Positions 1 through 9,488 of a DNA stretch of 64,000 nt are shown one piece after another. Under the pieces are notes generated by a model, which saw only the letters and a list, made by a program, of their open reading frames with translations, had not been told where the DNA came from and made no database searches. Source of the stretch: Polyangium jinanense (GTDB lineage: Bacteria > Myxococcota > Polyangia > Polyangiales > Polyangiaceae). A program made the translations under genes and the position numbers. The first letter of the stretch is position 1; the number at the start of each line of letters is the position of its first letter. The stretch spans positions 1 through 64,000 of the forward strand of contig NZ_JAGTJJ010000016.1 in assembly GCF_028435365.1 (NCBI RefSeq), given 5' to 3'.

Positions 1-308
1 GGGAGCCTCGGAGCCGGTGTCCATGCTCGCGCTTGTAGATGCGGGGATGCCCCCTGGAGGGGGACCCCATGATACCGTCCGAGCCAAGAACACCGGTCGA
101 GGGCGCCGATCTCAGGTACGAGGACAAAGCCTCAAGCAGTGTACGGCGACCCTCTCCCAGCTTGCTGCCTACTACAGGGTGGGGTTGATACAAGCAGGGA
201 GGCCGTGCAAGGCTCCGCAGCCCTCAGGGCGCTCGGCGCAGCCTCGCACGGCAGACTCGCAAGGCGCCCTCGGATAGCTCCGCCCGAACGTCACGCAGCA
301 AGGTCGCT
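1..308. other. Unassigned left edge
   Basis: No gene is supportable here. Forward frames are short and lack typical composition; the longest (17-277) has no recognisable motif. A small open frame at 39-188 (49 codons) could be a gene but has no clear ribosome site. A short GC palindrome lies at 50-63 (CCCCCT/AGGGGG arms). The stretch may hold the 3' flank of a gene outside the window and is downstream of the sensor gene read leftwards. Confidence 0.4.
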
Positions 309-1745
309 TTACCCGAGCGGCACCGCGAGCAAGACGACCTCCTTGCCGCGCACCTCGACCTTGTACCGCACGGGTTTCCCGTGCTTCTGCGCCATCTGCT
401 TCTCGCTCGCCACGATCCGCGCGACGAACGCGTCCCGCGTGATGTGATCGACCGGATCCCCCACGCTCTTCTTCGCGCGGATGTAATCGTCGAAGATGCG
501 CGCGTGATACGCGGCCTCGTCCTCCGCGCCGAGCGCCGTCGCCTCGCCGCCCGACGCCTGCTGTTTCGCGAGCGACTCGTCCACCGCGAGCGCCTCTTCG
601 GGCTCCTTCCCCCGCACCGCCATGGCCGGCGGCGGCGCGCCGGTTTCGTCCTCCGGCATGCCGAGGAGCTGGCTCAGAAGGCTGTTCAGCCGCGAGGCGA
701 GACCACCGAGCTCCGGATGCTCGATCTGGAAACGCAGGTCCGTCCGACCATTCATGATCGCGAGCAGCCCCTCCTCGATCTCCTCGATGGGCCGCATGAT
801 CGATTGCCCGAGGACATGCCCCGCCATGGCCACGAGCACGATGCCGAGCGCAATGGCCCCGAGAAACGGAAACAGTAACGTCGTCGCCGCCGGCGCATTC
901 GCCCGCGCCACCGCCACGAGCAGCGCCCGCTTGCCGTCGCCATACCCGCCGAGCGGGCCCACCTTCACGCCGAAATCGGGCGGCAAGGCCGTGACGTCGA
1001 CCGCCTGCCCCGTCGCGAGCGCCGACGCCGCGCCCGCTTCGAGCTGCTTCGTGTCGATCGCCGAGGCGAGGTCCGGCGCGCCGCCCTTCGATTGCGCGAC
1101 GATTCGATAGCCGTCCTTGTCCTTCACCTCGAACCAGAGCGTGGCCCCGCTCGTTTGATTCGCCACGTCCGTCAAGCGAGCGTCGCCGAGCGCCGTCCCG
1201 AGCACGAGCCCGCCGAGCACCTGCCCGTTCTCGCCCCGGATGGGGGCCCACGACACGAGCAATTGCTCGTTCCGCGCCGGCGTCACCCACACATCCGAGC
1301 CCGCCCGCCCCTCGGCGAGCCCGGCCCGGAGCGCTGGGTAAATCCCGCCCAGATCATCCCCACGCAGGAAGGGCGAGCCGTCCCGGCCGAGCGCCGTGCC
1401 CTTCGCATCCACGATCGCCACGAGCGAGGGCCCGAGCCCAGCGATCGCAGGCGCTTTGCTGGTGGCGGTCTTGATACCGTTCGCCACACTGGTGGCTCCG
1501 TCGCTCCTGGCCTGGCCCGTGCCTGCGCTGAAGGGCTCACGCACCTTCGGATCCGCAGCCTGGGACGCGAGCCACCGCTCGACCTCCCCGGCCTGGACCC
1601 GAAGAACCGCCTCGGCGGCGACCAGCGCTCGGGCCGCGTCGGCCCGGGGCGACCCAGGGTTCAAGGAGGCCCGGGTCAAGGCAAACGCGAGCACCCCCAC
1701 CACCAGCACGACCACCGTGAAAACGGTAATGATTTTTGCGCGCAT
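309..1745 (-). CDS. Membrane-bound Cache-type sensor with HAMP-like linker and conserved C-terminal domain
   Basis: A 478-residue membrane protein. An N-terminal hydrophobic helix (about 6-24) is followed by a roughly 240-residue extracytoplasmic region resembling a double-Cache sensor (VAIVDAKGTALGRDG, LVSWAPI and similar strands). A second membrane helix (about 277-300) and a HAMP-like stretch (IMRPIEEIEEGL) follow. There is no kinase, cyclase or methyl-accepting output domain. The C terminus (about 410-478; YHARIFDDYIRAKKSVG, then a V-Y-K-V-E-V-R-G-K strand) resembles the conserved C-terminal domain of myxobacterial proteins like MXAN_5187. The role is inferred to be sensing or scaffolding with unknown output. 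A GGAGGG ribosome site lies 9 nt before the ATG. The gene is divergent from the amidohydrolase, sharing an 85-bp control region. Confidence 0.75.
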   Translation of the reverse strand: MRAKIITVFTVVVLVVGVLAFALTRASLNPGSPRADAARALVAAEAVLRVQAGEVERWLASQAADPKVREPFSAGTGQARSDGATSVANGIKTATSKAPAIAGLGPSLVAIVDAKGTALGRDGSPFLRGDDLGGIYPALRAGLAEGRAGSDVWVTPARNEQLLVSWAPIRGENGQVLGGLVLGTALGDARLTDVANQTSGATLWFEVKDKDGYRIVAQSKGGAPDLASAIDTKQLEAGAASALATGQAVDVTALPPDFGVKVGPLGGYGDGKRALLVAVARANAPAATTLLFPFLGAIALGIVLVAMAGHVLGQSIMRPIEEIEEGLLAIMNGRTDLRFQIEHPELGGLASRLNSLLSQLLGMPEDETGAPPPAMAVRGKEPEEALAVDESLAKQQASGGEATALGAEDEAAYHARIFDDYIRAKKSVGDPVDHITRDAFVARIVASEKQMAQKHGKPVRYKVEVRGKEVVLLAVPLG

Positions 1746-1830
1746 GAAAGGCCGCCCTCCTTTGCGGGCGACGGGGTAAGGACGTTACCATCCGCCCGGG
1801 CGAGTCCTCAACCGTCCCTGCCGGAGTCCC

Positions 1831-2913
1831 ATGATCGCAACGAACCCCGCCTCGCAGATCCTCGTCGTCGGTGACGCGCTCTTCGACGACCACCGCTCGC
1901 GCGGCTACCACCCCGAGCGCCCCGAGCGCCTGCACGCGGCGCGCGCGGCACTCGATCGTTGTGCTCGTGAAGGCCTCGGCATCACGCCCGTCGAGACACG
2001 TGACGCAACGGAAGAGGAGCTCGCGCGCGTGCACGACGAGGCCTACCTCGCGAGCCTCGCGAAGCTCGCCGGCCATCACGCCTCGCTCGATCCGGACACG
2101 TACCTCGCGCCCTCGTCCGTCGCCGCAGCGCGGCGCGCGGCAGGCGCCGGCATCACGCTCGTCGACGCGCTGCTCGATCCGTCGAGCCAGAAGCCAGGCG
2201 AGGCGCGTTCTCCCGGCCTCGCGCTTTTGCGCCCGCCGGGTCATCACGCGACGCGTAGCCGCGGCATGGGCTTCTGCCTCTTGAACAACGTCGCGGTCGC
2301 GGCCGCGAGCGCGCTCGCGAAGGGGCTCGAGCGCGTGGCGATCCTCGACTGGGACGTGCATCACGGCAACGGCACGCAGGACATCTTCTGGACCGATCCG
2401 CGCGTGCTCTACATCTCGCTGCACCAGTTCCCGTACTATCCGGGCACGGGCGCGGTGCACGAGAAGGGCGGCGGCGACGCGGAGGGCTACACGGTGAACG
2501 TGCCGCTCTCGCAGGGCGCGGGGGATCGGGTGTACGCCGAAGCGTTCCGGCAGATCGTCGATCCGGTGCTCGAGGCGTTCGAGCCGGAGCTCATCCTCGT
2601 GTCGGCGGGCTTCGACGCGCACCAGCGCGATCCGCTCGCGGACATGTGCGTGTCGGATCAGGGCTACGCGACGATGGCGACGCTGATCGCGCGCGCGGCG
2701 CAGCGGAACGCCGAGGGCCGGCTCGCGTTTTTCCTGGAAGGCGGCTACGACCTCTCGGCGCTGTCGAGCTCGCTCGCAGAGACGCTGATCAGCGCGGCGT
2801 CCGCCGTCTCGGCCGAGCCGAGGTCGAGCAACGCGCCGCCCGCCTCCTTCCGGCACACGGGTGAGGTCACGCAAGCCCGGACGACGGCCGCCGAGCGCTG
2901 GCGAGGGATCTGA
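1831..2913 (+). CDS. Histone deacetylase family (arginase-deacetylase fold) amidohydrolase
   Basis: A 360-residue zinc-dependent deacetylase of the acetoin-utilisation/class II histone deacetylase type. It is likely cytoplasmic and likely acts on acetylated lysines or acetylpolyamines. Family blocks occur in order: YHPERPERL near the N terminus, RPPGHHA with the catalytic His pair, GFCLLNNVAVAA, DWDVHHGNGTQ with zinc-ligand Asp and His, HQFPYYPGTG, SAGFDAHQRDPLADM with the other zinc Asp, and LEGGYDLSAL with the catalytic-site Tyr. Length matches the family. CGGAG lies just before the ATG. The substrate cannot be read from sequence. tRNA-His follows closely, with its own promoter. Confidence 0.92.
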   Translation: MIATNPASQILVVGDALFDDHRSRGYHPERPERLHAARAALDRCAREGLGITPVETRDATEEELARVHDEAYLASLAKLAGHHASLDPDTYLAPSSVAAARRAAGAGITLVDALLDPSSQKPGEARSPGLALLRPPGHHATRSRGMGFCLLNNVAVAAASALAKGLERVAILDWDVHHGNGTQDIFWTDPRVLYISLHQFPYYPGTGAVHEKGGGDAEGYTVNVPLSQGAGDRVYAEAFRQIVDPVLEAFEPELILVSAGFDAHQRDPLADMCVSDQGYATMATLIARAAQRNAEGRLAFFLEGGYDLSALSSSLAETLISAASAVSAEPRSSNAPPASFRHTGEVTQARTTAAERWRGI

Positions 2914-2923
2914 AACAAAATCG

Positions 2924-2951
2924 TTGCACGCTAGGGCGAACCGTGTACAGT
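2924..2951 (+). promoter_or_regulatory. Candidate housekeeping promoter for tRNA-His
   Basis: A TTGCAC hexamer (2924-2929) and a TACAGT hexamer (2946-2951) are separated by 16 bp. This is close to the vegetative sigma-70 consensus. It lies 36 bp upstream of the mature tRNA 5' end and starts just after the stop codon of the preceding deacetylase gene, so the tRNA is probably transcribed on its own. Confidence 0.55.
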
Positions 2952-2986
2952 GCGCGCCCGGTGTTGCCCCTCAGGGGTCGTACCAC

Positions 2987-3063
2987 GGTGGGTATAGCTC
3001 AGTTGGTAGAGCGCTGGTTTGTGGTACCAGCTGTCGCGGGTTCGAGCCCCGTTACTCACCCCA
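2987..3063 (+). tRNA. tRNA-His (anticodon GTG)
   Basis: A full cloverleaf can be drawn. The acceptor stem is GTGGGTA (2988-2994) with TACTCAC (3053-3059). The D arm is GCTCAGTTGGTAGAGC. The anticodon stem CTGGT/ACCAG holds the GTG anticodon at 3021-3023, and the T arm is GCGGGTTCGAGCCCCGT. The extra G at 2987 opposite discriminator C 3060 is the -1 guanosine expected for histidine tRNA. CCA is encoded (3061-3063). Confidence 0.97.
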
Positions 3064-3080
3064 AGTCGTCGAGCTGATCC

Positions 3081-3620
3081 TCAGCGCGCGCGCTTCCGCC
3101 GCGCCAGACGCTCATTCCTCCGATCGTTCGCCTCCAGCGCGAGCGCCCGATCCTCCTCGGTCTCGCAGACGAGCGCCGGGACGAGCGCGGGCTTGAGCGT
3201 GCCGTCGACCTCCTGCATCGCCACGAAGGTCACGAACGCGTGCGCGCACCGCCAGCGCTTGCCCGAGGGCGCATCCTCGCCTTCGACGTCGACGAGGATC
3301 TCGACGGAGGTCCGAAACGCCGCCGTCACGCGGGCGCGGAGCAGCACGACTTGCCCGACCTTGATGGGCGCCTCGAACGAGACGTCGTCGAACTCCGCGG
3401 TCACCGCGAGCCGGCCGGCGTGACGCTGCGCGCAGATCGCGGCGCAGAGATCGATCCACGCGAGGATCTGCCCGCCGAACACGTTCCCGAGCGCGTTCGC
3501 GTGCGTCGGGAGCACGTACTCGGTCATCGTCGTGATCGAGTCGCTGACGTTGCGGGGAGGAAGCGAGGCGGCGAGGGTCGACATGGATGCCGGGTACCAC
3601 GGAGGCGTGGCTCCCGTCAC
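3081..3620 (-). CDS. Hotdog-fold acyl-CoA thioesterase (YciA-like)
   Basis: A 179-residue (GTG start) or 167-residue (ATG at 3584) cytoplasmic acyl-CoA hydrolase. The hotdog block THANALGNVFGGQILAWID is typical of the YciA/ACOT group, with the catalytic acidic residue in the AWID helix. VSFEAPIKVGQVVLLRARV forms the central strands. The GTG overlaps the TGA of the upstream AAA-TPR gene (GTGA) and has GAGGTGG upstream, which favours translational coupling; the internal ATG lacks a clear ribosome site. The C-terminal tail is rich in Arg and Lys. The acyl chain preferred is unknown. Confidence 0.85.
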   Translation of the reverse strand: MTGATPPWYPASMSTLAASLPPRNVSDSITTMTEYVLPTHANALGNVFGGQILAWIDLCAAICAQRHAGRLAVTAEFDDVSFEAPIKVGQVVLLRARVTAAFRTSVEILVDVEGEDAPSGKRWRCAHAFVTFVAMQEVDGTLKPALVPALVCETEEDRALALEANDRRNERLARRKRAR

Positions 3621-6286
3621 CCCACCTCGATCTCGGCCTCCGGCGAGGGCGGCAGCTCCGACTTGCTCGCGCTCGTCATTTGCAGCCGCCCGAAGATCGC
3701 CTCGGCGCGCGCATCCATCGTGCTCGCCTCCTTCTGCACCTCTTCGTTGCCCGCGAGCTCCGGGTTCTTCCGCAGGAAACGCGCGTAGGTCTTGAACGTC
3801 CGCGCGAGCTCCACCTCGTTGCCGCTCTGCTCGAAGATCGCCACGGCGCGGTCGAAGTACTCACGCGCGCTCGTCGTATGCGCGTGGCCCCAGCCGCCGG
3901 CCGCCGTGATCTCGCCGAGCGTCCGGAGCGCCGCCGCGAGGTGCACCTTGCTGCGCACGGAGGCGAAGAGGTCGACCGCGCGGCCGATGCAGTCGCGCGC
4001 CTTGCCGAGGTCGCCTTGCATCAGGTACGCCTTGCCGAGCGCGCGGAGCGTCTCGGCGAGCTTCAGCCGATCGCCGAGCTCGTCGCACAGGCCCTCGGCG
4101 CGCACGAGCACGCCGATCGCCTTCTCGGGCTCGCCGCTGCGGTAGTACGTCGTCCCGATGTTCGTCAGCACGAGCGCGATCTTGTTCCGATCGCCGATCT
4201 GCTGCGCCACCTCGAGGGCCTCCTCGAACATCACGAGCGCCTTCTGAAAATTCCTGCGCTCCTCGGCGATCGTCCCGAGGTTGTTCAGCGTCGTCACCAC
4301 GCCGACGAGGTCGCCGACCTCGCGCCGGATCGCGAGCGACTGCTCGAACGCCTCGAGCGCCTCCTTGAACTGCCCCGAGTCCTGCAGCGCGAGGCCCACG
4401 TTGTTGAGCGACAGCGCGATCGATCGCCTGTCGCCGAGCTTCTGCCGACGCGTGAGGCCGTCGCGGAAGCTCGTGAGCGCCGACTCGTACTCACCTTTGA
4501 GCCAGGCGATCTTGCCGAGGTCGTCGATCGTCGAGGCCACGCCGCGCTCGTCGCCCGAGGCTTCGAAGAGCGACATCGCCGTCGTCAGGTGCCGCTCGCC
4601 CTCGTCGAGCGAGCCCATGTCGCGGAAGAGCCGGCCGATGCGGTTGTGCGCGGCGCCGCCCTTCTTCTTCATGTCGAGCCGGTACGCGAGCGTCAGCATC
4701 CCGCGGAACGCCGCCATCGCGTCGTCGATGTAGCCCATCGACTGGAGCACGTCGCCGTACGCGTGCAGCGCGTCGATCCGCGCGCCGTCGTGCGAGTCGC
4801 CGAGCAACTCCAGGCCTCGCTGGTAGTACTCGCACGATTTGCCGTTCGCGTACCTGCGCCGCGCCACGGCCGCCGCCTCCAGGTACGCGAGGCCCGCCTG
4901 GATCGACTCGCCGGCTTGCTCGCGGTGCCGCGCGAGCGACGCGATCCGCTCCTCGCTCGTGCGCACGCCGGGCTGATGCTCCATCCAGTCGGCGATGACG
5001 CGGTTGGAGAGGCTCTTCGCGTCGGTGCTCGTCTCCGACGCGATCGCCTCGCGCTCCTCGCTCCGCGCCCAGGCGTACTCCACCGAGCCCGGAAAAATCG
5101 TCCCGGCGCGGCGCACGATCCACCCGTTCTTGCAGAGGCCGTCGAGCATGCGCCCGATCCGCGCGACGTCGCCCGTCTCCTCCTCGACCCAGAGGTCCGG
5201 CGCTTCGAGCCCCGTGCGCGCGAGCGCCACGAACGCGCCGCTCCAGAACACGGCGCCCATCGCCGCCGCCTGCTCGAGCACGGTGCGCTCTTCCTCGTCG
5301 AGTGAGGCCACGCGCGCCTCGACCGCGTCCTCGACCGTCGCCGGCAGCCGCGCCGCCCTGAGCCGCTCCGGGTGGAGCACGAGCCGGGTCTCGCCCTCTT
5401 CCGTCGTGGCCTCGGCGATCACGCCCTCGGCCGCGTAAATCTCCACCATCTGCGCGAGGAGCCCCGGGTTCCCTCGCGCGAACGCACACGCCGTCTCGAT
5501 GAGCGGCGCGGGCACCTCACCGCCGAACGCAAAGACCGCGAGCATCGCGCTCGACACACGCGCGCTGTCCGCGTCGCCGAGCGGACCGAGCGAGAGCAGC
5601 GTGTGCCTTCGCTCGCCCACGCGCGCCCAGTCCTCCTGCCGGTAGACGAGATCATCGCGGCCCGTGCAGATCACGAGGATCGGGCCCGTCAGGTATTCGA
5701 GCAGGTAGCGAAGCAGCGAGAGCGCGTCCTCGTGCGCCTCGTGCAGATCTTCGAGCACCAGGATGAGCGGACCCTTCTGCGCGTCCGCTTCGAGGAACGC
5801 CTTCACCACGGCGCGGCGCACGAGCTCGGCTTCGTGCGGGTCGTCGCTCACGGCGCGCGTCAGCGGGCTCTCCTCTTCGGTCAGACCGAGGAGCTGCCCG
5901 AGGAACGTCACGGCGTCGCTCACGCGCCGCGGCTCGAGCACGCCTTCGAGTTGCTGCCGGATCGCCCTGCGCGCCTCGTCCGGGTCCATGCCGCGCACGA
6001 GGCCGAAGCGCGAGCGGATGAGCCGCGCGAAGGGCGAGAACGACACCGAACCGTCGCGCGCGCTGCCTTCGAACGCGCGGACCTCGTTCTTGCGCGACGC
6101 GACGAACTCCGCGACGAGCCGCGTCTTGCCGATGCCTGCGGGTCCGACGATCGTCACGATGCGCGTGTCGCGCCGCTCTTCGACGGCGGCGAGGCTCTCG
6201 GCGAGCAGGGAAAGCTCTTCGTCCCGGCCCACGAGCGGACACGCGGGCGCGCGTGGCGCACTGACGTTTGGTCTCTCGGTCTCCAT
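3617..6286 (-). CDS. AAA/STAND-like ATPase with C-terminal TPR array
   Basis: An 889-residue protein. An AAA_16-like NTPase carries Walker A GPAGIGKT (48-55) and Walker B LILVLEDLH (174-182) and is introduced by PLVGRDEEL. A helical linker and about eight TPR-like repeats follow (roughly 560-870; repeated LG.A....G....A...F..A pattern). This layout occurs in signalling ATPases fused to cyclase, kinase or LuxR domains, but no effector domain is visible here. It may act through partners as a regulatory scaffold. ATG at 6286 was chosen because GGAG lies 7 nt upstream; the frame stays open further upstream through non-coding-like sequence. It overlaps the thioesterase gene by 4 bp. The structured repeat element lies in its leader. 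Confidence 0.8.
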   Translation of the reverse strand: METERPNVSAPRAPACPLVGRDEELSLLAESLAAVEERRDTRIVTIVGPAGIGKTRLVAEFVASRKNEVRAFEGSARDGSVSFSPFARLIRSRFGLVRGMDPDEARRAIRQQLEGVLEPRRVSDAVTFLGQLLGLTEEESPLTRAVSDDPHEAELVRRAVVKAFLEADAQKGPLILVLEDLHEAHEDALSLLRYLLEYLTGPILVICTGRDDLVYRQEDWARVGERRHTLLSLGPLGDADSARVSSAMLAVFAFGGEVPAPLIETACAFARGNPGLLAQMVEIYAAEGVIAEATTEEGETRLVLHPERLRAARLPATVEDAVEARVASLDEEERTVLEQAAAMGAVFWSGAFVALARTGLEAPDLWVEEETGDVARIGRMLDGLCKNGWIVRRAGTIFPGSVEYAWARSEEREAIASETSTDAKSLSNRVIADWMEHQPGVRTSEERIASLARHREQAGESIQAGLAYLEAAAVARRRYANGKSCEYYQRGLELLGDSHDGARIDALHAYGDVLQSMGYIDDAMAAFRGMLTLAYRLDMKKKGGAAHNRIGRLFRDMGSLDEGERHLTTAMSLFEASGDERGVASTIDDLGKIAWLKGEYESALTSFRDGLTRRQKLGDRRSIALSLNNVGLALQDSGQFKEALEAFEQSLAIRREVGDLVGVVTTLNNLGTIAEERRNFQKALVMFEEALEVAQQIGDRNKIALVLTNIGTTYYRSGEPEKAIGVLVRAEGLCDELGDRLKLAETLRALGKAYLMQGDLGKARDCIGRAVDLFASVRSKVHLAAALRTLGEITAAGGWGHAHTTSAREYFDRAVAIFEQSGNEVELARTFKTYARFLRKNPELAGNEEVQKEASTMDARAEAIFGRLQMTSASKSELPPSPEAEIEVG

Positions 6287-6408
6287 CGAGCTCCGCGGAG
6301 GTCTGGCGAGGGAGGTTTTTCTCCGACGCGGCGAGGGTATAGCCTTGCCCGCTCCGAGGAAAGCGGCGCCGGGTGCATTTCGAGCCCCGATGCCTTTCGG
6401 GAAGCCTG

Positions 6409-6523
6409 GAGCAGCGACAAGTCGCTGCTCCGCGAGATCGCGTAGCGAGCTCGCCTCGGGGGGTGAATCGGCCGGGCTCTGCCCGGACGAGAGGGGGACG
6501 CGAGGCGTCCCCCTCGGGACTAA
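6409..6523 (+). repeat. Copy A of a dispersed multi-hairpin element
   Basis: This 115-bp stretch matches 56945-57060 on the opposite strand with only scattered differences. Hairpins: 6409-6418 with 6421-6430 (GAGCAGCGAC arms); 6472-6477 with 6481-6486 (CCGGGC/GCCCGG); and 6491-6501 with 6505-6515 (GAGGGGGACGC, loop GAG). The right end contains CTA (6520-6522), which is the TAG stop of the P-type ATPase read on the minus strand. The left end is 123 bp before the start codon of the AAA-TPR gene. Confidence 0.85.
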
Positions 6524-9327
6524 GACGGCCGGAGCCGTGGGCGGAAGACCCGGAAGCTCGGGCCGCCCGGGGTGCGCCCGGTACGGCGCAGCGACCTCCT
6601 CCGTTGCCACCACTTCTCCAGGCCGATGACCGGCAGGACCACGAGGGCGGCGGCCGTGGATTTCGCCCACTCCGAAGCGCCGAGCGGGGCCGAATCGAAG
6701 AGCGTGTGCATGAACGGCAGGTACACGAACCCGAGCTGGAGCAAGAGGAGCGCTCCGATCCCGACGTACACGAGCGGGTTCGAGAACAGCCCGATCTCCA
6801 GGGACGATCCGTGGAGCGAGCGGCAGTTCAGGAGGTAGAACACCTGGAACAGGACCATCGTGGTCACGGCCATCGTCTGCGCCTCGCGCAGCGCGAAGTC
6901 CGGCGGCAGTCCGGCGTCGAGCTTGTCTCGGTACTCCATCAAGAAGAGCCCCACCGCACCGGCCGTCATGAGGAGCGCCACGACCACCGTCCGCGCGAGC
7001 ACGAACCGCCCGAGGATGGGCTCGTCGGTGCGGCGCGGCGGCCGCTCCATCAGGTTCGGCTCCTTGGCCTCGAACGCGAGCGGGAGCGACAAGGTCACCG
7101 TGGCGACGAGGTTGATCCAGAGGATCTGCACGGGCGCCATCGGCAGGAGCGGCCGCCCGCCTTCGAGCGGGAAAAACAGCACCGCGATGAGCAGCACGAG
7201 CGCCTCGCCGATGTTCGTCGGCAGCACGAACGCGAGCGCCTTGATCAGGTTGTCGTAGACACGCCGGCCCTCCTCCACGGCCGCGCGAATGCTCGCGAAG
7301 TTGTCGTCCGTGAGCACGATGTCGGCCGCTTGCTTGGCCACGGCCGTCCCCGTGATCCCCATCGCGACGCCGATGTTCGCCTGCTTCAACGCCGGCGCGT
7401 CGTTCACGCCGTCGCCCGTCATCGCCACGACTTGCCGCGCGGCTTGCAGCGCCTCCACGAGCCTGAGCTTGTGCTCCGGCGCCACGCGCGCGAACACGTT
7501 CTGCGTCCGCGCCGCCTTCGCGAGATCCGCGTGCGACATCGCGGAGAGCTCGCGGCCCGTGACGACCTCGTCCGCAGGTCCGATGAGCCCGAGCTCGATC
7601 GCGATTGCCTTCGCCGTCACGGGGTGATCGCCCGTGATCATCTTGACCGTGATCCCCGCGTGTTGACACGCCTTCACCGCCTCGATCGCCTCCGGCCTCG
7701 GCGGATCGATCATCCCCACGAGCCCGAGCAGCTCGAGCCCACACGCCACCTCCGCCTCGCCGAGCCCCACGAGCGGCTGCTCCGGCTTGCGTGACGCCAC
7801 CGCGAGCACGCGCATCCCGCGCGACGCCATCGCCTCCACGTGCGTGAGCACGACCTGTCGATCGAGCTCTGCTCCGCCGGCGAGCCGACTCGCGCGGCCG
7901 AGCACCACCTCCGGCGCGCCCTTCATCAAGATCTCTTGCTCGCCCGCGGCCGACGCGTGCAGCGTCGCCATGTACTTGTGCTCCGACTCGAACGGGATCG
8001 CGTCGCGTCGCGGCGCCTCCTCGTGCAACGCGTCGCCCGTCATCCCGAGCTTCTGCGCGGCCACGACGAGCGCCGCTTCCGTCGGATCCCCCGTGATCCC
8101 GAAGCCCCCGCCCTCACGCTGCACGAGCCGCGCGTCGTTGCACAGCGCGGCGGCGCGGAGCAGCGCGCGCACGTCGTCCGGCGTCGCGCCCAAAGGCTTC
8201 CCGTCGCGCCTGAGCTCGCCTTTCGGCTCGTACCCCACGCCCGACAGCTCGTACGCGTCCGACGGCGTCCAGATCGCGGACACCGTCATCTCGCTCCGCG
8301 TCAGCGTGCCCGTCTTGTCCGTACACACGACGCCCGCTTGTCCCAGCGTCTCGACGGCCGGCAGCTTCCGCACCACCGCGCGCCGCGCTGCCATCCGTCG
8401 CACGCCGATCGCCAGCGAGATCGTGATGATCGCCGGCAGGCCCTCCGGGATCGCCGCCACCGCCAGCGTGATCCCCGCGAGGATCGCTTCGAGGAAGGGG
8501 TAGCCGCGCACGAGCGCGACGGCCACCAAGAGCGCCGCCACGATCGCGATCGCCACCGTCAGCACCTGCGCCACGCGCGCGAGCGAGCGCGTGAGGGGCG
8601 TCTCGAGCTCCGTGGCTTCGCGCAGCAGTGATGAGATCTTCCCGATCTCCGTCTGCGCGCCCGTCGCCACCACCACGGCTTGCCCCGTGCCCGTCGTGAT
8701 CAACGTGCCGCCGTGGACCATGCTCTTCCGATCGGCCACGGCGGCGTCCTTCGGCGCTGGCTCGACGTGCTTGCGCACCGGCACCGACTCCCCCGTCAGC
8801 GGCGCCTCGTCGGCCGCGAGGTTCTTCACGTGCAGGAGCCGCATGTCTGCGGCTGCCTTGTCACCGGCCGCGAGCAGCACGACGTCGCCGGGCACGAGCT
8901 CTTCCGCGGGCACGGTGATCTTTCCGCCGTCGCGCAGCACCGTCGCGAGCTCGGGCACGAGGGCCGAGAGCGCCTCGATCTCCTGACCTGCGCGGTACTC
9001 CTGGATGAAGCCGATCAGCGTGTTCAGCACGACCACGCCGAGCACCACCGCGCCGTCCGTGTACTTCCCGAGCGCGAAGGCGAGCGCCGCGGCCGCGATG
9101 AGCACGTAGATGAGCGGGCTCTTGATCTGCCGGAACAAAAGCGCGAGCGGGCCTTCCCGGGCGGCCCTCGGCAGCACGTTGGGTCCATGCTCCGTGAGCC
9201 TTCGTGTGGCCTCCGTGGAGAGCAGCCCGTTTTCGGAGCTCCCAAGGGCTACGAGTACGGCCTCGGTGGGCTCCGCGTAGTACGCTTTCTGCTCGGTCCG
9301 GGCGGGCGCGGGCACAACTTGCTTCAT
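6520..9327 (-). CDS. Cation-translocating P-type ATPase (P2-like)
   Basis: A 935-residue inner-membrane pump. It has an N-terminal cation-ATPase domain, actuator loop LTGESVPV, M4 motif PEGLP, phosphorylation motif CTDKTGTLT, nucleotide-binding KGAPEVVL, and hinge MTGDGVNDAPA, followed by six C-terminal helices. PEGLP and NIGEAL place it near SERCA-type pumps. In M6, however, the Ca-ATPase sequence around NLVTDG is replaced by NLVATVTLSLPL, so the classical acidic ligand is missing and the transported ion is uncertain. ATG 9327 (GGGGAAGG just upstream) is preferred to an in-frame GTG at 9348. The stop codon TAG lies in the boundary of repeat copy A. Confidence 0.9.
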   Translation of the reverse strand: MKQVVPAPARTEQKAYYAEPTEAVLVALGSSENGLLSTEATRRLTEHGPNVLPRAAREGPLALLFRQIKSPLIYVLIAAAALAFALGKYTDGAVVLGVVVLNTLIGFIQEYRAGQEIEALSALVPELATVLRDGGKITVPAEELVPGDVVLLAAGDKAAADMRLLHVKNLAADEAPLTGESVPVRKHVEPAPKDAAVADRKSMVHGGTLITTGTGQAVVVATGAQTEIGKISSLLREATELETPLTRSLARVAQVLTVAIAIVAALLVAVALVRGYPFLEAILAGITLAVAAIPEGLPAIITISLAIGVRRMAARRAVVRKLPAVETLGQAGVVCTDKTGTLTRSEMTVSAIWTPSDAYELSGVGYEPKGELRRDGKPLGATPDDVRALLRAAALCNDARLVQREGGGFGITGDPTEAALVVAAQKLGMTGDALHEEAPRRDAIPFESEHKYMATLHASAAGEQEILMKGAPEVVLGRASRLAGGAELDRQVVLTHVEAMASRGMRVLAVASRKPEQPLVGLGEAEVACGLELLGLVGMIDPPRPEAIEAVKACQHAGITVKMITGDHPVTAKAIAIELGLIGPADEVVTGRELSAMSHADLAKAARTQNVFARVAPEHKLRLVEALQAARQVVAMTGDGVNDAPALKQANIGVAMGITGTAVAKQAADIVLTDDNFASIRAAVEEGRRVYDNLIKALAFVLPTNIGEALVLLIAVLFFPLEGGRPLLPMAPVQILWINLVATVTLSLPLAFEAKEPNLMERPPRRTDEPILGRFVLARTVVVALLMTAGAVGLFLMEYRDKLDAGLPPDFALREAQTMAVTTMVLFQVFYLLNCRSLHGSSLEIGLFSNPLVYVGIGALLLLQLGFVYLPFMHTLFDSAPLGASEWAKSTAAALVVLPVIGLEKWWQRRRSLRRTGRTPGGPSFRVFRPRLRPS

Positions 9328-9488
9328 GTCCTTCCCCGACCCCTTCACGGCGCGTGCCGAGTCCTTTCAACGCTCGGGGCTACGCTCGGACGAGCCGAGC
9401 TGCGCCCCGAACCCCGATCGTTTCGTTTCGAACGGGCGGGGGAGCGCTTCCGGTGCCCATGGGCCGCGGGCCGGGGTAAGCTCCCGGC

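Noticed and set aside
39..188. Possible 49-codon gene at the left edge
   Set aside because: No ribosome site or homology pattern; cannot be separated from chance.
3587..5305. A 572-codon forward open frame opposite the AAA-TPR gene
   Set aside because: Low-complexity Arg/Leu/Val/Ala translation with no domain; the opposite strand has Walker motifs and TPRs.
6287..7744. Upstream extension of the AAA-TPR frame by 486 codons
   Set aside because: It runs antisense through the repeat element and the 3' third of the P-type ATPase and has no motif.
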